Shown here one piece after another: positions 1-7,038 of a stretch of 64,000 nucleotides of DNA. This DNA is from a virus. The position numbers and the translations under genes were made by a program. The DNA is taken from the IMG/VR virus record IMGVR_UViG_3300034158_000023, positions 1 through 64,000 of that record. One strand, written 5' to 3'. How positions within the stretch are numbered: the first letter of the stretch is position 1; each line of letters starts with the position of its first letter. The notes beneath the pieces are model-generated. The model made no database searches. It was not told the DNA's origin and saw only the letters and a program-made list of their open reading frames with translations.

Positions 1-104
1 TCATCGATGAGTTTGAAAACAATATGTCGGCTGAAGACAAATTGTTCTTTGTGGTACCACAGGATATCGTGGACTTTTTGACGGTTTGTAAAACTTACGT
101 CTAA
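1..104 (+). CDS. C-terminal end of an unidentified gene (partial)
   Basis: An open frame enters from the left edge with the first full codon at base 3 and runs 33 residues to a TAA stop. The residues are ordinary coding composition with a hydrophobic stretch near the end. The stop overlaps the first base pairs of a strong terminator hairpin, as do other operon-final genes here, which supports that this is a real gene end. Too little is present to suggest a function. Confidence 0.7.
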   Translation, partial: IDEFENNMSAEDKLFFVVPQDIVDFLTVCKTYV

Positions 105-127
105 GCCCTTCGGGGCTTTTTTTTTTT
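103..127 (+). terminator. Intrinsic terminator with UUCG loop
   Basis: Six-base-pair stem AAGCCC / GGGCTT closed by a TTCG tetraloop and followed by about ten T residues. It ends the operon that enters from the left and separates it from the promoter of the next gene. It is one of the few terminators here with a classical long T-run. Confidence 0.9.
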
Positions 128-150
128 GCGGTCTTGTGCAACCTAATGAA

Positions 151-170
151 GATATATATTACCTAAGTAG
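151..170 (+). promoter_or_regulatory. phiKZ-type early promoter (TATATTAC)
   Basis: Contains TATATTAC at 155-162 in a run of alternating A/T, 33 bases before the next start codon. The same octamer, or one with a single change, stands at a similar distance before five other genes in the window. In phiKZ this motif marks early promoters read by the virion RNA polymerase (established knowledge); that it works the same way here is inference. Confidence 0.7.
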
Positions 171-195
171 TAAACTACAATAAAAGGATTTCAAC

Positions 196-645
196 ATGGA
201 ACACGTCGATTCATTATTTTTACCTGCCGCTGCTGTACGGGAACTAGAGAAAATAAAGCAGAAACAACGAAACCACACCCTGTCGTATAATCAAAATTTA
301 CTACTGTTGTATTTGAGTGTGAATGACTATGGGTTTTTGGTACTACCCACAAAGTCATTTGCTCAGGTAGCAGAGAGACCTACCTGTGACCTTATCGATA
401 ATGTAACTCACAGGCATAATAAAGTCTTACAACTGATGCGTAACCTACTAAAAACGCAGGATGTTGACCGCACAGAGTTAGCCCAGATACTGTTATTAAC
501 TGGAGAAGCATTAATGACTTTGTTTTACGGCAAATGTGGAAGGTTACATTACCAGACTAGTTTGAGCGTTCTTCCTCCTGATCTTCGTGAGGTCGTTAGT
601 GCACTGGTAGCTGGTTGGATTACGTTAGTGGCCTCAATGGAATAA
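196..645 (+). CDS. Hypothetical early protein, distant member of a three-copy paralogue family
   Basis: 149 residues, preceded by the A-rich Shine-Dalgarno AATAAAAGGA that is typical of first genes in this phage and by a TATATTAC promoter. No known domain is recognised. The central part (Q-N-L-L-L-L-Y-L-S-V followed by D-x-G, then F-A-Q-V-A and a helical L-x-x-N-L segment) lines up with the central part of the two related proteins at 61288 and 62234, whose pattern is L-L-x-L-V-D-x-G-S-L-A-F...G-G-M-Q. The protein looks all-helical and cytosolic. Its position directly behind an early-type promoter suggests a role in host take-over, but this is inference. Confidence 0.75.
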   Translation: MEHVDSLFLPAAAVRELEKIKQKQRNHTLSYNQNLLLLYLSVNDYGFLVLPTKSFAQVAERPTCDLIDNVTHRHNKVLQLMRNLLKTQDVDRTELAQILLLTGEALMTLFYGKCGRLHYQTSLSVLPPDLREVVSALVAGWITLVASME

Positions 646-658
646 ACAAGGGGGAAGT

Positions 659-1207
659 ATGGAATTAACTGCAACTGCTAAAGAAGTACGTTCTAGAAAA
701 GAGGCTTGGAAAGCATACAAATCTTCAAAAGTAAAAAATGAAATTGACTTAACGGGGAAAAGAATATTAGGGTTTCGTAAATGTTGCACGCATGGCGGGT
801 ATGATCCGTATGTGCTAGAATACCTACACAATACTCGTCGTGTTAAAGTTAAAATGTTATTGACAGGTAAAGATAATTATCGAGAAATCTCAAAAAGTTT
901 AGGTAAGGGAACAAAAGGCACCATATATCGTGGAGCGATGTACTTTTTAGTTATGGATGGGGATGTTCTTTTGCAAGCTATACAGGAATGTACCGTTATC
1001 ACATATACTTACTGGGATAGCAAATTCGTTATACCAGGACTAGTTAAACTTTTTTACTCTTTAAGAGATCACCTTGCATCTGAAGATGTAGATGAAGAAT
1101 ATGTATTTGATCTACTTTTAAAAATAGCTAACCTAACCACAGATGAACTTTACTGGTTAGCTAAAACTAAATACCCATGGGTGTTTAAGGAGGAAGAACA
1201 GTTATAA
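659..1207 (+). CDS. Hypothetical protein
   Basis: 182 residues; 13 bases behind the preceding gene with a GGGG-rich Shine-Dalgarno, so part of the same early operon. The N-terminal 35 residues are strongly basic (R/K-rich), the C-terminal third is acidic and helical and ends in an E-E-E-Q-L tail. The middle has a basic G-K-D-N-Y-R-E-I-S-K-S-L-G-K segment that resembles a short helix-turn-helix-like region, but not well enough to call DNA binding. No family recognised. Confidence 0.75.
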   Translation: MELTATAKEVRSRKEAWKAYKSSKVKNEIDLTGKRILGFRKCCTHGGYDPYVLEYLHNTRRVKVKMLLTGKDNYREISKSLGKGTKGTIYRGAMYFLVMDGDVLLQAIQECTVITYTYWDSKFVIPGLVKLFYSLRDHLASEDVDEEYVFDLLLKIANLTTDELYWLAKTKYPWVFKEEEQL

Positions 1208-1254
1208 ATTATTCATACGTAGTATGTAATGAATTCATTTATAGGACATCTGCC

Positions 1255-1992
1255 ATGTTCATGCCAAAACAAGTAAACGATATTCCGCCTAAGGCGCGAA
1301 TATTGATAGTAGGAGGACCACCTTTTGCAGAGTTAAATCTAATCGCTAGAAATCTTAGCAGCTTAATGAATGCTCATTTGTGTACCACGTTGTATGTGGG
1401 TTCTTTAACCTCATTAACTGAATACGATGCCCATGGTATCTTTCAAGGTGAAGTTATTGTAATAGCTTATGCGCATGAGTATAAATACCAGTCTACTGAA
1501 GCTAGGGAGTTTGATTTAGTTTTTTACATCAACCAACCGAATTTAGGTTTAACCGAGAACGTGTCTACTGAGGAACTTCATGAGCATCTAAGTGTGCACA
1601 TTTACTATCTAACACTTCAGTCGATTATGCCTGGAGTACATGTGGTGAATAACACACAACGTTCTATAAGTACTGTGGTAGATAAAATCTTAGACAAAGT
1701 TACAATAGAGTGGCCAACCATTATGCAAAAGGAATCTACTGTAGAAGAGTACCAAGAACGTCATAAGACCAACAGTGTGTTAGTGGGTACCATAGGTCAT
1801 GTTAGAACCCCTAGTGGGTTTAACAACATGGTTATCTATGAAGCTATTGCCAGACTTAATGAAAGGCAACCTGAGGTTGAACCACCTCCACCTGCTGAAC
1901 CACCTAAGCGCGCTGGCACTAATCGCAATGCTCCATGCTACTGCGGTAGCGGTCTCAAGTATAAAAAGTGTTGTTTAAATAATAAAGGGTGA
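1255..1992 (+). CDS. Rossmann/P-loop-like protein with C-terminal SEC-C zinc motif
   Basis: 245 residues. The N-terminal ~200 residues begin with a beta strand and glycine turn (R-I-L-I-V-G-G-P-P-F, from about residue 15) that resembles a degenerate nucleotide-binding loop lacking the usual GK[ST]. Residues about 205-218 are a proline-rich linker (E-P-P-P-P-A-E-P-P), followed by the SEC-C motif CYCGSGLKYKKCC ending the protein. SEC-C, first seen at the C-terminus of SecA, binds one zinc ion through CxCxnC(C/H) and in SecA mediates contact with SecB and the ribosome. The next two genes carry the same motif. The start has AGGA eight bases upstream. What the N-terminal domain does is unknown; the zinc motif is clear. 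Confidence 0.8.
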   Translation: MFMPKQVNDIPPKARILIVGGPPFAELNLIARNLSSLMNAHLCTTLYVGSLTSLTEYDAHGIFQGEVIVIAYAHEYKYQSTEAREFDLVFYINQPNLGLTENVSTEELHEHLSVHIYYLTLQSIMPGVHVVNNTQRSISTVVDKILDKVTIEWPTIMQKESTVEEYQERHKTNSVLVGTIGHVRTPSGFNNMVIYEAIARLNERQPEVEPPPPAEPPKRAGTNRNAPCYCGSGLKYKKCCLNNKG

Positions 1993-1995
1993 GGT

Positions 1996-2166
1996 ATGAT
2001 GACTAAGTATAGTAAAGAAGCAACTGCACTAAGTAGCCAATATACCCCACAACCAAAACCATATGTTGCATGGGAACCTCGCAAAGGTAAAATGCGTAAC
2101 ACGTCATGTGAATGTGGTAGTGGTCTCAAATACAAGAAATGTTGTCTCCATAAAAATAAAAGGTGA
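1996..2166 (+). CDS. SEC-C zinc-motif miniprotein 1 (56 aa)
   Basis: Small gene read from ATG-ATG with a GAGG ribosome site 3-5 bases after the previous stop. The 56-residue product has a polar, proline-containing N-terminal half and ends in CECGSGLKYKKCC plus a basic tail. The motif is nearly identical to the end of the preceding 245-aa protein and of the next miniprotein, while the rest differs, so the zinc module is what selection has kept. The product is likely a free adaptor that mimics the SecA tail or binds nucleic acid or ribosomes; that is inference. Start could be the second ATG (1999). Confidence 0.8.
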   Translation: MMTKYSKEATALSSQYTPQPKPYVAWEPRKGKMRNTSCECGSGLKYKKCCLHKNKR

Positions 2167-2172
2167 TTTGCG

Positions 2173-2334
2173 ATGGTAAAACTTAAAAAGCGTAAACTGT
2201 CTAGACAAAATAACAGTCTGTGGGAAACCCCTAATCGTCCGCATCACGCGATGTATCCAGGTGAGGGGACTATTAGGAACAAACCTTGTCGTTGCGGCAG
2301 TGGACTTAAGTACAAGAAATGCTGTTTAGTCTAA
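2173..2334 (+). CDS. SEC-C zinc-motif miniprotein 2 (53 aa)
   Basis: Third gene in a row ending in the SEC-C module (CRCGSGLKYKKCC). The 53-residue product opens with a very basic segment (K-L-K-K-R-K-L-S-R) and carries a W-E-x-P stretch that echoes W-E-P-R of the preceding miniprotein, so the two small genes are full-length paralogues rather than unrelated proteins sharing a motif. It begins six bases after the previous stop and the next gene follows after ten bases with GGAGAG as ribosome site. Four metal ligands (three in CxC..CC form) are all present. Confidence 0.8.
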   Translation: MVKLKKRKLSRQNNSLWETPNRPHHAMYPGEGTIRNKPCRCGSGLKYKKCCLV

Positions 2335-2344
2335 GGAGAGGACA

Positions 2345-2953
2345 ATGGGACAAATTGCTATTGTCGATGGAGCTGACTATGTAGGTAAAAGTACTACGCT
2401 GGCAGCATTGGCTAAGATTTTAACAGACGCTGGTTATACTGTACACATATACAGAGAACCAGGCGGTCACCCATTTGCTGAAACTATTCGGGAATTGCTT
2501 TTTGATACCGCTGGTCTTAAGCAAGCAAAAAAGTACAAAGCGCTGCTCTTTTATGCGAGTCGGGATATTACCTTAAGAGAAAGCGTTCTGCCGTTATTGA
2601 AAGACGACAATACGATTGTACTGTACGACAGGTTCAATTTAACGTCACTCGTGTATCAAGGGTTGTTAGCCGACGACCTAAAGTACGTTCTCGCTCTAGA
2701 CGAGTTAGTAGTAGGGGACGTTTTTGCTGACATCAAGGTATCTAAGTTTTTACTGACGATTACCCCAGATGAAATGAAACGTCGTCTGGCTTGTAGTCGT
2801 GAGGGTAACTCTTATGACCCTAGTGATGCAGAAGAAGCTATGCGACGTCAGCAAGGGTTTAAAGTTATGGGTAGTACTAGAGGTTACATCGAAATAGATA
2901 ACACCATGGGTGGTGCTACTAAAGCTATATACGACCTATTGCAGGAGGGTTAG
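2345..2953 (+). CDS. tmk: Thymidylate kinase (dTMP kinase)
   Basis: 202 residues, the usual size of the family. Phosphorylates dTMP to dTDP with ATP, feeding dTTP to phage DNA synthesis in the cytoplasm. Visible motifs: P-loop DGADYVGKST at residues 8-17, the REPGG loop at 37-41 that contacts the dTMP, and the YDRF motif at 94-97 (DR[YFH] of the family). A lid segment with R-L-A-C-S-R-E-G follows near residue 148. phiKZ also encodes a thymidylate kinase-like protein. The first gene after the SEC-C trio, in the same operon; ribosome site AAGGAGAG. Function is well supported by motifs though activity is not proven. Confidence 0.92.
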   Translation: MGQIAIVDGADYVGKSTTLAALAKILTDAGYTVHIYREPGGHPFAETIRELLFDTAGLKQAKKYKALLFYASRDITLRESVLPLLKDDNTIVLYDRFNLTSLVYQGLLADDLKYVLALDELVVGDVFADIKVSKFLLTITPDEMKRRLACSREGNSYDPSDAEEAMRRQQGFKVMGSTRGYIEIDNTMGGATKAIYDLLQEG

Positions 2954-2954
2954 T

Positions 2955-3512
2955 ATGATTGTTCCAACGGTTATATTTGTCCCTTCTGTTATGTGCTCAG
3001 AAGTAGTAGATGCTGAAATCTTTGCTGGTGCTACATATGGGCCGAAAGCTAATGCCGTATCAATTACACCGTATGGGGCTATAGGACCTACTGAAACTGT
3101 GATGATGCTCAGAGAAGCTTTAAAAACTTCTCGTTTTGTTTTCTGTAGTTGGTCTGTGTTATCTGACATGGAAACTACTAACAGAAAAATCTTTATTATG
3201 GACTTAGCGTTAGATTGCTTAGTGATAGAGATTAAAGAGCATCAGCGTGTAAGGTTTGCTGGAAGAAAGGATAGTGTTCCTAGGGCAATGATACAAAAGC
3301 TTAAAGAACTTTATGAGATTCAACCTGCTGTTAAACTACCTCCGGACGTTAAACGTGATTACATTAACGTGTGGTCTGGGTGGACAGATAAGCAAAACAA
3401 TGCCGCTGCAACTGCACCTTCTGATATCATTGACCTGATACCTCAGAAGCCAGTTACTCCAGTTACCATTATTATAAAAGACAGTCTAAAGGCTAAACTA
3501 GCTAGACTTTAA
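2955..3512 (+). CDS. Hypothetical protein
   Basis: 185 residues counted from the ATG one base after the thymidylate kinase stop, where GGAGGG stands six bases upstream; a longer reading from 2910 would overlap tmk by 44 bases and has no ribosome site. Alternating strands and helices in the first 110 residues (P-T-V-I-F-V-P-S, then F-V-F-C-S-W-S, then a basic R-V-R-F-A-G-R-K), followed by a flexible alanine/proline-rich stretch and a basic C-terminal helix. Translational coupling with tmk suggests related timing. No family recognised. Confidence 0.75.
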   Translation: MIVPTVIFVPSVMCSEVVDAEIFAGATYGPKANAVSITPYGAIGPTETVMMLREALKTSRFVFCSWSVLSDMETTNRKIFIMDLALDCLVIEIKEHQRVRFAGRKDSVPRAMIQKLKELYEIQPAVKLPPDVKRDYINVWSGWTDKQNNAAATAPSDIIDLIPQKPVTPVTIIIKDSLKAKLARL

Positions 3513-3548
3513 GTAACATGGTGTGATTTACTCACGAGGATTCACGCC

Positions 3549-4097
3549 ATGAAAGTTAGACAGCTATTAGAATTAATCAATGTTCAACCATTATCTATAG
3601 TTAAACCAGAAGGACAACAAGTGCTGGAGCTTATTAACAAATATAGCCCTAACACTTATGACATTGTTCATTTCACTGGGTCATCTGCCTTAGAGATGAT
3701 ATCCGACTTACCACCCACAGAAGCCAACTTGATATTGGAGACAGAACTCAATGATGGATTAGATTTAACGAGTTACAGGAAAGAGTTACAGAATGTTGTA
3801 GATGGTTCTAAGTCTGGACTATCTAGAAGTATCGTTGTAGCTATTATGACGTTCTTGGTATTTGCTAGTTCCATTACCTACATCCTCTGTATGGCATACG
3901 TAAGTTACCATATGAAAACGTTACCTGGATGGACAGAGATAGCTCTACCCTTCGGTGTACCAGGTATGGTTATATGGAAATACTTCGGTATCATTAACAA
4001 AGAAAGAACTGAGCTCTTGATGGCAGCTATAGGAAGAACACCTCCTACTCCAGTAAGTGTTTTCTCTGAGGTTTCTAGGAGAGTCAGGAACGACTAA
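3549..4097 (+). CDS. Small membrane protein
   Basis: 182 residues. The first ~90 residues are soluble and acidic; a transmembrane helix spans about residues 95-118 (I-V-V-A-I-M-T-F-L-V-F-A-S-S) and a second, weaker hydrophobic segment about 128-145 contains prolines and glycines. The remaining tail is basic. Probably an inner-membrane protein with a cytoplasmic N-terminal domain. Ribosome site CGAGGA. It is the last gene before the next promoter. Role unknown. Confidence 0.75.
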   Translation: MKVRQLLELINVQPLSIVKPEGQQVLELINKYSPNTYDIVHFTGSSALEMISDLPPTEANLILETELNDGLDLTSYRKELQNVVDGSKSGLSRSIVVAIMTFLVFASSITYILCMAYVSYHMKTLPGWTEIALPFGVPGMVIWKYFGIINKERTELLMAAIGRTPPTPVSVFSEVSRRVRND

Positions 4098-4110
4098 TTC
4101 GAAATACCCC

Positions 4111-4128
4111 AAGATATATATCACCCTT
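4111..4128 (+). promoter_or_regulatory. phiKZ-type early promoter, one mismatch (TATATCAC)
   Basis: TATATCAC at 4117-4124 inside a GATATATATCACCCTT context matching the other promoters (TATATATTACCCTT) with one change. It lies 51 bases before the next start codon, longer than the usual 33-38, and the extra length is taken by a leader hairpin. Confidence 0.55.
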
Positions 4129-4152
4129 AGGATATAGACTTAACTATATCCT
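4129..4152 (+). promoter_or_regulatory. Leader stem-loop in the 5' untranslated region
   Basis: AGGATATAG / CTATATCCT, nine base pairs with a six-base loop (ACTTAA), directly downstream of the promoter core and ending 10 bases before the AAAAGGA ribosome site. No T-run follows, so it is unlikely to terminate. T4-type leader hairpins stabilise strongly expressed mRNAs; the same is possible here. Confidence 0.5.
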
Positions 4153-4175
4153 ATTATTCTAAAAGGAAATGTTCA

Positions 4176-5048
4176 ATGGAAGCTTCACAAAACGTTCCAG
4201 TGTCTACACCACAAATCACTACCGCAATTCAAATCAATGGTAACCAGATGGTAGCATTTGGTACAGACATCGATTGGGCTGAGTCGATGTCACTCACCGT
4301 TGAATCGCCAGATGCTGCGCAATGTATTAAGCGTGTAAGCGAATGGTTAGGCGAACTAGAGATTTACCCTTGGGGCAATTTAGCAGATTACCAAGAGTAT
4401 GCTAACCAAACTCAAGCAGCTCTAACTGACCCACTGATTTATGCACAAATCCGTGAGTATGTTTTAAATGCTCACAGCCAAGCGTTTACGTATTTGCCAA
4501 TGAACATTGGTTACTTAACCGTGGCGTTCACTTTCCGCCGTGTAGACTTAACGTTTACATTGGAAGAAGAGTCTGAAGCTGACATTCAAAATCAGATTGC
4601 TAAGGTAGAAACTGAGTTTGACTTAGATGTGCGTGAGTCAGAGCGAGCTGCTCGTGAGCAAGCAGCGAAAGCAGCGGCCAAGGAGTTTGACTTCGTCGTT
4701 AATCTGCAAAGTACCAAAATGCCGTTCTTAGTATCTGACTTCATTAACGAGGACGGTGTCCTTGTAACCAACATGAAGAAACCTGAAATGCGTGGTGAGC
4801 TTAAACAGGCTACAGTAACCGAGTTGCTCTCGTTCCTGTTAACTGTAGGGACTACCATTACAGCCCCAGATGAAACTACTACTGCCGTAGCACTAGCACA
4901 ACACGCACAAGCGTTTACTCGCCTTAAAGAGCGTTTCTTTGCTCGTGTGCCAGGTGTAGGTACTACGTTCACTGAAAACTGTGAAATCGTAGAAGTTGAT
5001 GATGACCACGGCTTGTCTATTTCAATCCGTGTTACTTTAATCGACTAA
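4176..5048 (+). CDS. Hypothetical protein with central charged helix, possibly abundant
   Basis: 290 residues, preceded by TCTAAAAGGAAATG ribosome region and its own promoter plus leader hairpin, and followed by a strong terminator: a one-gene transcription unit, which often marks an abundant product. Two beta-rich halves flank a long charged, alanine-rich helix at about residues 135-170 (E-S-E-R-A-A-R-E-Q-A-A-K-A-A-A-K). No transmembrane segment or signal peptide. No family recognised; a structural or single-strand nucleic-acid-binding role cannot be told apart from the sequence. Confidence 0.75.
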   Translation: MEASQNVPVSTPQITTAIQINGNQMVAFGTDIDWAESMSLTVESPDAAQCIKRVSEWLGELEIYPWGNLADYQEYANQTQAALTDPLIYAQIREYVLNAHSQAFTYLPMNIGYLTVAFTFRRVDLTFTLEEESEADIQNQIAKVETEFDLDVRESERAAREQAAKAAAKEFDFVVNLQSTKMPFLVSDFINEDGVLVTNMKKPEMRGELKQATVTELLSFLLTVGTTITAPDETTTAVALAQHAQAFTRLKERFFARVPGVGTTFTENCEIVEVDDDHGLSISIRVTLID

Positions 5049-5061
5049 CTATTATGGTTTA

Positions 5062-5090
5062 TAGGGAGAGGGAAACCTCTCCCTAGTTTT
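5062..5090 (+). terminator. Hairpin terminator
   Basis: Nine-base-pair perfect stem AGGGAGAGG / CCTCTCCCT with a GAAA tetraloop and outer T-A pair, followed by GTTTT. It closes the single-gene unit upstream. Confidence 0.85.
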
Positions 5091-5102
5091 GGGGATTGTG
5101 TC

Positions 5103-5363
5103 ATGCCATTAGAATTAGAATACTGGAAAAACATAGCTGCTCTCATATTTGCTTCTTATGAGAACGTAGACTGGGATTTAATAGGGGAAGACATTAAAGT
5201 AGCTAAAAGTATGCATGAACCTTATGCAGCTGCTGAACTAGTAGTGTGGGGATTTGCTGATAAGTCTTATACCGCTAAGGTGGATAAACAGGTAATCCGT
5301 GCTAGACTTTTACATATTCAACTCAATAGTGGTTTGTTTAAAATGGTTCCACTCTCGCTCTGA
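5103..5363 (+). CDS. Small hypothetical protein with a W-x-N-x-A-A-L-I-F module
   Basis: 86 residues. The opening (Y-W-K-N-I-A-A-L-I-F-A-S) resembles the start of the C-terminal module shared by the proteins at 20236, 21657 and 22964 (for example I-W-E-N-L-V-A-A-L-I-F-S), so this may be a free-standing single copy of that module. The start ATG follows GGGGATTGTGTC. No membrane segment. Function unknown. Confidence 0.65.
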   Translation: MPLELEYWKNIAALIFASYENVDWDLIGEDIKVAKSMHEPYAAAELVVWGFADKSYTAKVDKQVIRARLLHIQLNSGLFKMVPLSL

Positions 5364-5392
5364 CATTTACCTATAATAAAAGGAATACCGAT

Positions 5393-6094
5393 ATGCGCAA
5401 GTTAAAAGATTTCTTACACATAAAACAAATGCCTTTACTGCTAGGCTTCATTGGGTACATAGTACTCTTGCATTTTATTTTCCAGAATACCTTTAACGCA
5501 GGTTACATCCTCTTCACTATCCTAGGGATGGTTGCAGTTCTTGTTATTGCAGTAGCGCAGCTCTTACCTCATGAGTTTGGCGCTGTGTGGGTTAAGGTAT
5601 CCCTATCTCGCAAACAGCTGTTAGATATCCGTAACCAAGGACATGCGGTTCCAGGGATTAACATAGTTGGACACTTTAGAAACAGTACTGAATTCTATAA
5701 CTTCTGTTACAGTCCACTAGATCAGTACACCGACGTTTACGTAAAAGTGCCAGTCTATAATTATTGTTTTGCCAGATTCGATTACGGAGTTACTGGGATT
5801 TTCTTATGGGACGTGGAAGTTAAGAAAATGATTATGGATGCTTTACGATTAGCGTTACGTAATGAGGAACCAGATCCAGAAAACCGTATTGATGTAATGG
5901 TATCACCTACCTCTTTAGAACTAGTTAAAAGCTACCCTATTGAAGTAGTGTATTGTAAAGTACCCGAAGACTACTACGGGTGGCGACAAAGCGCTCTGCG
6001 CATTATATTCACCATAGCTGCACAGATACCTATCTGGAGCTTTGCTGATATTTGGGACATGTGTAAAGAAAAAGTTGGATCATGGATAAAATAA
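5393..6094 (+). CDS. Inner-membrane protein, two N-terminal transmembrane helices
   Basis: 233 residues with the classic TAATAAAAGGAATACC leader. Transmembrane helices at about residues 13-31 and 36-58, joined by a very short loop, form a hairpin anchor; the remaining 170 residues are a soluble mixed alpha/beta domain ending in an aromatic amphipathic helix (I-W-S-F-A-D-I-W-D-M). The domain most likely faces the cytoplasm. No family recognised. It is operon-final for this short pair, with a hairpin 6 bases after the stop. Confidence 0.75.
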   Translation: MRKLKDFLHIKQMPLLLGFIGYIVLLHFIFQNTFNAGYILFTILGMVAVLVIAVAQLLPHEFGAVWVKVSLSRKQLLDIRNQGHAVPGINIVGHFRNSTEFYNFCYSPLDQYTDVYVKVPVYNYCFARFDYGVTGIFLWDVEVKKMIMDALRLALRNEEPDPENRIDVMVSPTSLELVKSYPIEVVYCKVPEDYYGWRQSALRIIFTIAAQIPIWSFADIWDMCKEKVGSWIK

Positions 6095-6099
6095 TTTAG

Positions 6100-6134
6100 T
6101 TAGGGAGAGGTTGACTCTCCCTAATATGCCGTTT
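6100..6134 (+). terminator. Hairpin plus TATGCCGTTT box
   Basis: Ten-base-pair stem TTAGGGAGAG / CTCTCCCTAA with loop GTTGA, followed not by a T-run but directly by TATGCCGTTT (6125-6134). The same box follows the hairpins at 17030, 19768 and 61197 on this strand and, on the minus strand, at 7012, 30144 and 42428. Confidence 0.75.
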
Positions 6135-6160
6135 ACCTATTAAAATAAAAGGATTCTGTA

Positions 6161-7000
6161 ATGGAACTTACTAAAATGATTTCTGATGATTATGCAGCAA
6201 CAGTAGTAGCACTTAACCAAGTGTCTAAGCATGCTACTTGTATTGAAAGAGCAATTTCTTTATATGTGGCAAAACCTTGGTTAGCCCCATTTGCTAAGTT
6301 AGATATGCCTACCATGCTGCATTTAGCTAAGGAATATTTAGTACACTGCACGATGATGAACTCAGTGTCTACAGCTAAAGCTACTGGGGATTGGTCTGAG
6401 GTTACCTATGAGGGTTACGCGTGGCTAGTAAAAACCTTTGATGAGTATTATCGCTACTCAGAGGACTCTACAGTTTACCGTAATGGCGAACTTACGGAAA
6501 TGGGGATTAGAGCCTGTAGGCTAGCTCATCCTGAATATGTGGAACTGGCTAAGGTTAAGTCGCTAGACGAGATTATCACACCTAACCCTGTTGGGGATTT
6601 CTGGAAAGCGTTAGAAGTTGCTATGCCTACTGATATCTGGTCTATGTTATTTGATCTACCTGTCCATCAGGTTGATGCAGTGTTAGAGTTGCGTTTAACT
6701 TTAGATGCGTTTGATGCAAGTACTAAGCAGCTTAAAACTCGTGCTAAGGTGCGATTCATTCACACTAAAAACACCAATAACAAAACCCCAGTGTTAGCAC
6801 TATCTGCACAACAAAAACGTTGGGTTGAAATTATACTCAGCCACCTTGATGTAATCAATACTTTACCTGACCGAGTCACCTGTCAGTTAAAGCACATTGG
6901 TTTATCTACAGTAGATGTCCCTGAAGGTGGTTCGTTCATCAAGAAAAGTGCATTAACTTGGGTTCGTAACTACGATACAGCTTGGGCGTTGATTCTGTAA
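6161..7000 (+). CDS. Hypothetical protein
   Basis: 279 residues with leader AAAATAAAAGGATTC before the ATG. Helical, acidic N-terminal two thirds; a beta-rich segment with basic K-T-R-A-K-V-R-F-I-H near residue 200; ends in a W-V-R-N-Y-D-T-A-W-A motif. The start of the protein, M-I-S-D-D-Y-A-A-T-V-V-A-L, could be a degenerate copy of the helical module seen in the 17-24 kb family, but the match is weak. Single-gene unit between two terminators, convergent with the spanin operon. Function unknown. Confidence 0.75.
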   Translation: MELTKMISDDYAATVVALNQVSKHATCIERAISLYVAKPWLAPFAKLDMPTMLHLAKEYLVHCTMMNSVSTAKATGDWSEVTYEGYAWLVKTFDEYYRYSEDSTVYRNGELTEMGIRACRLAHPEYVELAKVKSLDEIITPNPVGDFWKALEVAMPTDIWSMLFDLPVHQVDAVLELRLTLDAFDASTKQLKTRAKVRFIHTKNTNNKTPVLALSAQQKRWVEIILSHLDVINTLPDRVTCQLKHIGLSTVDVPEGGSFIKKSALTWVRNYDTAWALIL

Positions 7001-7004
7001 CTTA

Positions 7005-7038
7005 ACGGCATAAGGAGGGAGCTAATGCTCCCTCCTTT
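7005..7038. terminator. Bidirectional terminator between convergent genes
   Basis: Perfect eleven-base-pair stem AAGGAGGGAGC / GCTCCCTCCTT with loop TAAT. On the plus strand it is followed by TT, on the minus strand by TATGCCGTTA (7003-7012 reversed), the conserved post-hairpin box. It serves the plus-strand gene ending at 7000 and the minus-strand i-spanin gene ending at 7039. Confidence 0.88.

Noticed and set aside
2910-2954. Longer N-terminus for the gene following thymidylate kinase
   Set aside because: Would overlap tmk by 44 bases with no ribosome site; the ATG at 2955 has GGAGGG at proper distance.
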